The notes beneath the pieces were generated by a model, which ran no database searches, had not been told where the DNA came from, and saw only the letters and a program-made list of their open reading frames with translations. Shown here in pieces: positions 60,142-64,000 of a DNA stretch of 64,000 bases. The stretch is from Streptomyces sp. CB02923 (GTDB taxonomy: Bacteria > Actinomycetota > Actinomycetes > Streptomycetales > Streptomycetaceae), in the NCBI RefSeq assembly GCF_001905005.1, contig NZ_LWKZ01000027.1, positions 1-64,000 of the forward strand, read 5' to 3'. The position numbers and the translations under genes are program-made. Each line of letters starts with the position of its first letter. Position 1 is the first letter of the stretch.

Positions 60142-62142
60142 TTGCGAGGATCCGACGAGAAGAGAACCCCCCGTTCCAGAGCGCGCAGGGCCGCCACCGC
60201 CGTCGCGGCGGCGGCCTTGCTGCTGCCCCTGGTCTCCGCCGCGCCGTCCGGCACCGCCGGGCAGCCCCGCGCCACGGCGGCGCTGCCCGCCGCCGACGCC
60301 CTCCAGCAGGCGTTCGCCGACGCCGCCGCGCGGTACGGCGTCCCGCAGTCCGTACTGCTGGGCGTCGCGTACATGGAGTCGCGCTGGGACGGGCACGACG
60401 GCGCGCCCAGCGTGTCCGGCGGCTACGGCCCGATGCACCTGACCGACGCCCGGACGGCACTGGCCGAACGGCCGCACCACGGTGACGGCGACGAGGACCC
60501 GCGCGGCGACGACTCCCGTGCCCGCAAGCGGGTCCGCGCGCAGCTTCCGACGGCCACCGAGGTGCCCGCCCGGCTGCGCACCCTGGAGCGGGCGGCGCGG
60601 CTGACCGGGCTGCCCGCCGAGCGGCTGCGGCGGGACGCGGCGGCGAACATCCGCGGCGGCGCGGCGCTGCTGGCCGACGCGCAGCGCCGTCTCGGCGTGC
60701 GCTCCGCCGACCCGGCCCGGTGGTACGGAGCCGTCGCCCGCTATTCGGGTGCCGACGACGCCCGGACGGCGGCGGGCTTCGCCGACGACGTGTACGACGT
60801 CCTGCGGCGGGGCCAGTCCCGTACGACCGGTTCGGGCCAGCGGGTGACGCTGGGCGCCGCGCCGGGGCTGGCGGCGGACCGGGCGCAGCTCGGGCGGCTG
60901 GGGCTGCGGTCCGCCGCGGCGCCGGCGGGCGGGTCCCGCCTGGAGTGCCCGCGTACGGTCTCCTGTGTGTCCGTCCCCGCGCCGTACGAGGAGTTCGGCG
61001 ACGGCGACTACGGCAACCACGACAAGGCGGACCGCCCGCGGGACCAGCGGATCGACGCCATCGTCATCCATGACACCGAGGGGTCGTGGGAGACGACGCT
61101 CAAGCTCATCAAGGACCCGACGTATGTGTCCTGGCACTACACGATCCGGTCCGCCGACGGGCTGATCGCCCAGCACGTGCCGACGAAGGACGTCGCCTGG
61201 CACGCGGGGAACTGGTACGTCAACGCGCACTCCGTGGGCATCGAGCACGAAGGTTTCCTCGCGGCTCCGGACGCCTGGTACACCGAGGCGATGTACCGGG
61301 CCTCGGCGCGGCTGGTGCGCTATCTGGCGCACCGGTACGACCTGCCGCTGGACCGGCAGCACATCATCGGCCACGACAACGTGCCGGGCACGACGCCCGC
61401 CACGATCAAGGGCATGCACACCGACCCGGGCCCGTACTGGGACTGGGCGCACTACTTCCGGCTGCTGGGCCAGCCGTTCGTCCCCACGGCGGGCCCCGGG
61501 GGCGGCCTGGTCACCGTCCGGCCCGACTACGACCGGCACCGGCCGGTCTACACCGACTGCGTCAAGCCCGGCCAGCCGTGCGCGCCGCACGGCTCGACCG
61601 CGGTGCGGCTGTACACGGAGCCGAGCGAGAGCGCGCCGCTGGTCAAGGACATCGGGCTGCGGCCGGACGGCAGCCCCTCGACGACCGGCGTGAACGACAC
61701 CGGCGCCCGCGCCACCACCGGCCAGCGGTACGCGGTCGCCGAGCGCCGGGGCGAGTGGACCGCCATCTGGTACCTCGGCCAGAAGGCGTGGTTCCACAAC
61801 CCGGCGGAGCGGCCCACCGCCGTCGACGCGAAGGGGCTGGTGATCACGCCGAAGGCGGGCCGGGCGGACATCCCCGTCTACGGCCGGGCGTATCCGGAGC
61901 AGGCGGCCTATCCGGCGGGCGTGCCCGTACAGGCCGTCACCCCGCTTCCGTACAAGCTGCTGTCCGGCCAGCGCTACACGGTCGGCAACCGGGTCCACGG
62001 CGAGTACTTCTACGCCCCGACGTACGACCTCTCCCGGCACGCGGTCGTACGCGGCAAGGACGTCTACTACGAGATCCAGGTGGGGCACCGGGTGGGCTAC
62101 GTACGGGCGGCGGACGTCGACGTACGGCCTTCGGGCAAGTAG
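60142..62142 (+). CDS. Secreted cell-wall hydrolase: transglycosylase-like domain plus N-acetylmuramoyl-L-alanine amidase
   Basis: 666 residues from a TTG with a full AGGAGG site, so the rare start is well supported. The signal peptide is RAATAVAAAALLLPLVSAAPS. Residues 50-230 resemble a soluble lytic transglycosylase, with YMESRWDGHDG and GGYGPMHLTDA. Residues 300-450 are an Amidase_2 zinc amidase: VIHDTEGS, AWHAGNWYVN, and HIIGHDNVPGTTPATIKGMH. The C-terminal 150 residues contain SH3-like repeats for wall binding (RLYTEPSESAPLVKDIG and TTGQRYAVAERRGEWTAIWY). It would cut peptidoglycan at both glycan and peptide bonds. Confidence 0.86.
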   Translation: MRGSDEKRTPRSRARRAATAVAAAALLLPLVSAAPSGTAGQPRATAALPAADALQQAFADAAARYGVPQSVLLGVAYMESRWDGHDGAPSVSGGYGPMHLTDARTALAERPHHGDGDEDPRGDDSRARKRVRAQLPTATEVPARLRTLERAARLTGLPAERLRRDAAANIRGGAALLADAQRRLGVRSADPARWYGAVARYSGADDARTAAGFADDVYDVLRRGQSRTTGSGQRVTLGAAPGLAADRAQLGRLGLRSAAAPAGGSRLECPRTVSCVSVPAPYEEFGDGDYGNHDKADRPRDQRIDAIVIHDTEGSWETTLKLIKDPTYVSWHYTIRSADGLIAQHVPTKDVAWHAGNWYVNAHSVGIEHEGFLAAPDAWYTEAMYRASARLVRYLAHRYDLPLDRQHIIGHDNVPGTTPATIKGMHTDPGPYWDWAHYFRLLGQPFVPTAGPGGGLVTVRPDYDRHRPVYTDCVKPGQPCAPHGSTAVRLYTEPSESAPLVKDIGLRPDGSPSTTGVNDTGARATTGQRYAVAERRGEWTAIWYLGQKAWFHNPAERPTAVDAKGLVITPKAGRADIPVYGRAYPEQAAYPAGVPVQAVTPLPYKLLSGQRYTVGNRVHGEYFYAPTYDLSRHAVVRGKDVYYEIQVGHRVGYVRAADVDVRPSGK

Positions 62143-62217
62143 CGCGCGGGCGGCGCCGTGCCCGGTGGACGGCCGGGTACGGCGCTCGGCCGGTGCGCGC
62201 TCCCGGCCGGGCCGCCC

Positions 62218-62748
62218 TCAGGACAGGGCGGTGTACTTCGCGAAGGCTTCCCGGCAGTCGGGGACGAAGTCCCACTGCCGCATGGCCTCCCGGAGGGCGG
62301 GCGCGGGCAGCCAGGTGTGCCAGGCGATCTCCGCCGGGTCCGGTACCACGTCGTCCTCGATGACGGCTTCGTGCACGCCGAGCCAGTACGGGCTGATCGC
62401 TCCACGGCACAGGAACCTGACGGCGGGCCGGACCGCGGCTCGTACGCCGAGTTCTTCCGCCAGTTCCCGGGCGGCGGCGTCCTCGTACGATTCCCCCGCG
62501 TTCACCGCGCCGCCGATCAGCCAGTTGTATCGGCCCGGGAACCGCGAGACGTCCGCCGGCCGCCGGTGGACCAGTATCCGGCCCGCCCGGTCATGGCAGA
62601 CGACGGTCGCCACCCGGTGGAGCCACCCTTCGCGGATGGCCTGCCCTCGGTCGACGACGCCCACCACCCGGTCCCGCTCGTCCACCCGGTCCACCGGCTC
62701 GCCCGTCGCGTCCGCGCTGCCGGGAGCCCGGTACGCGGGAGCGTGCAC
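62218..62748 (-). CDS. Nudix hydrolase
   Basis: 176 residues from a GTG. The Nudix box GGAVNAGESYEDAAARELAE with EELGV completes the consensus. The N-terminal DRVVGVVDRGQAIREGWLHRVATVVCHD is like isopentenyl-diphosphate isomerase/MutT-type proteins (YfcD group). Substrate unknown. It ends close to the following unknown gene. Confidence 0.88.
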   Translation of the reverse strand: MHAPAYRAPGSADATGEPVDRVDERDRVVGVVDRGQAIREGWLHRVATVVCHDRAGRILVHRRPADVSRFPGRYNWLIGGAVNAGESYEDAAARELAEELGVRAAVRPAVRFLCRGAISPYWLGVHEAVIEDDVVPDPAEIAWHTWLPAPALREAMRQWDFVPDCREAFAKYTALS

Positions 62749-62755
62749 GCGCGGC

Positions 62756-63256
62756 TCAGCCCTGATGGAACATCTCCGCGGGCAGCGGCTTCAGGAGGGC
62801 GTACAGGTCGTCGGTGATCGGCCGGTCCCAGCTGGCGATGGTGACCAGCACGCCGTCGCTGCGGTCGAACTGCGCGCAGGAGATCCGGCCCTCCGAGCAC
62901 TTGACGCGCTTGACGATCAGCAGGTTGTCGTCGTGCATGACCGGGGTGTCCTCGGTCTCGACGACGGTGACCGGCTCGTCGTTGCCGAGCGCCGCGAGCA
63001 GCTGCGCCACCTCGAACGGCACCTGGTCGTCGGCCAGGTCACGCGCCGGGGAGCCCTCCGGGAGGTTGCCGATGATCATCGCGGGGCCGCGGCCGCCGAA
63101 CAGGTCGTAGCGCAGGAAGACCCCCTGGCAGCTGCCGTCGGGAGCGGGCAGCAGCCCCGCTCCGAGATTGCCGGGCCAGTCCCCGGGGTCCATGGCGAGG
63201 ACGTCGAAGTCAGGCCCGGCGGGCGTGGCTGCGCTGCGGCGGCGGAGGAAGGACAT
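62756..63256 (-). CDS. Conserved-looking hypothetical protein
   Basis: 166 residues. No domain I can name. It has FDVLAMDPGDWPGNLGAGLLPAPDG and VTIASWDRPITDDLYALLKPLP. The first seven residues are MSFLRRR. No membrane segment. It is read in the same direction as the Nudix gene with an 8-base gap, so they likely share an mRNA. Confidence 0.75.
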   Translation of the reverse strand: MSFLRRRSAATPAGPDFDVLAMDPGDWPGNLGAGLLPAPDGSCQGVFLRYDLFGGRGPAMIIGNLPEGSPARDLADDQVPFEVAQLLAALGNDEPVTVVETEDTPVMHDDNLLIVKRVKCSEGRISCAQFDRSDGVLVTIASWDRPITDDLYALLKPLPAEMFHQG

Positions 63257-63298
63257 ACCGCCATCGTACGTGGCCGCCGACGGCCCGCGGGCCCGGCG

Positions 63299-64000
63299 TC
63301 AACGCAGCGGCGGCCCGTCCGGCACGGTGGCGGCGGCGGACGTCTCCAGCAGCCGCGGCAGGCCCGCGTAGTCCGTGCCCATCTTGCGGCAGACGCTGGA
63401 CAGCAGGCGGGTCACGACCGTCTCCGGGGTGGCCAGCTCCTCGGCGATACGGCTGGTGGCCCAGCCCAGCGCGAGCCGTTCGGCGGCCGCCCTCTCCTGG
63501 GCGGTGAGTACCTCGGTACCGGTGCTGTGGAGCTGGAGCGGGCGCAGTCCGGCCGCGGACAGCTCGTCGCGGGCGCGTTCCGCGAGGCCGTCGGCTCCGC
63601 AGTGGACCGCGCCCTCCAGCCCGCGGTAGAGGCGTTCGGCGGCGTCCTGGGGCAGTCCGGCACGGCGCAGCGCCGCTCCGTGGTCGACCAGGGCCTCGGC
63701 CAGCGCGTATCCGGCGGGTGAGTGCTCCAGCTCCCGTACGGCTTCGGCGAGCAGCTTGAGGGCCCGGCCGCCGCCGATCACGGTGGCGGCGCAGTGCAGG
63801 GCCTCGCCGACCGCCGTCGCGGTGCCGAACCTGCGGGCCCGCCGTACGCCTTCCTCGGCCAGCTCGACGGCGCGCGGGCTGTCGGTGAGCGCCGTGGCAC
63901 GGGCGAGGTGCAGCTGCCAGGGGCACCAGGCGGGGTTGCGCATACCGCGGGCCTCCAGCCGCCTGCCGACCGCCTTGAGGTGGTGTTCGGCGTGCCGGTG
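63299..64000 (-). CDS. LuxR-family regulator, C-terminal part (truncated by window edge)
   Basis: At least 233 residues; the frame is open through the right end at 64000, so the true start is outside the window (the ATG at 63943 is internal). The C terminus is a LuxR helix-turn-helix (LTAQERAAAERLALGWATSRIAEELATPETVV). The preceding part is TPR-like helical repeats (ARATALTDSPRAVELAEEGVRRARRFG), as in large AAA-LuxR (LAL) regulators, of which this is probably the end. Confidence 0.78.
   Translation of the reverse strand, partial: HRHAEHHLKAVGRRLEARGMRNPAWCPWQLHLARATALTDSPRAVELAEEGVRRARRFGTATAVGEALHCAATVIGGGRALKLLAEAVRELEHSPAGYALAEALVDHGAALRRAGLPQDAAERLYRGLEGAVHCGADGLAERARDELSAAGLRPLQLHSTGTEVLTAQERAAAERLALGWATSRIAEELATPETVVTRLLSSVCRKMGTDYAGLPRLLETSAAATVPDGPPLR

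Overview
The window is high-GC actinobacterial DNA (roughly 70 percent G+C, third-position GC bias, frequent GTG and TTG starts, GGAGG-type ribosome binding sites). It carries a conservon (cvnABCD), an NsdA/NsdB-type regulator, a mycothiol-dependent formaldehyde dehydrogenase and a Streptomyces-type rRNA leader, so it is most probably a Streptomyces chromosome or a close relative. I see no tRNA, CRISPR array, insertion sequence or prophage.

Layout. 1-500: leader and promoter of an rRNA operon that runs leftward out of the window. 0.5-10 kb: crr and ptsI (PTS EIIA-Glc and enzyme I), a small unknown, acetoacetyl-CoA synthetase, a GH31 alpha-glucosidase and an O-methyltransferase. 10-16 kb: a 327-residue protein joining a CxxC redox-like head, a membrane or Tat-like anchor and a 12-cysteine fulvocin C-like tail; a secreted VanX-type dipeptidase; a DUF35/thiolase pair; an EAL-CBS-GGDEF protein. 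16-23 kb: glpF-glpK convergent with a conservon. 23.7-31.5 kb: a C1 island (Rieske ferredoxin, IclR regulator, MscR, dimethylglycine dehydrogenase-like protein, sarcosine oxidase, GbcA-like oxygenase) that would strip methyl groups from glycine betaine to glycine and dispose of the formaldehyde. 31.3-38.8 kb: a three-gene SMC/MukB-like complex (kleisin-like, winged-helix partner, 1613-residue coiled-coil ATPase) with no nuclease gene beside it. 38.8-48.3 kb: a 5-oxoproline island (pcp, DUF979, DUF969, GntR regulator, pxpABC and a fused HyuA-HyuB oxoprolinase). 48.7-51 kb: an unassigned three-gene operon (isocitrate lyase/PEP mutase family, small secreted protein, SBF-type transporter). 51-64 kb: two glycosyltransferases, a HEAT-like protein, a PAS-PP2C phosphatase, an NsdA/NsdB-type regulator divergent from an APH-like kinase, a two-domain cell-wall hydrolase, a Nudix protein, an unknown and a truncated LuxR regulator.

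How it works together. The regulatory reading is clearest at the 5-oxoproline island. Two promoters, one in front of DUF969-DUF979-pcp and one in front of pxpABC, carry almost the same operator in the -35/-10 spacer, so the GntR protein between them probably coordinates peptide trimming, uptake and ring opening of 5-oxoproline. At the betaine island a 28-bp palindrome and a related repeat flank the IclR gene in the same way. The most unusual items are the SMC-like complex, whose Walker B motif ends in Asp-Asn rather than Asp-Glu, and the fulvocin C-like fusion protein.
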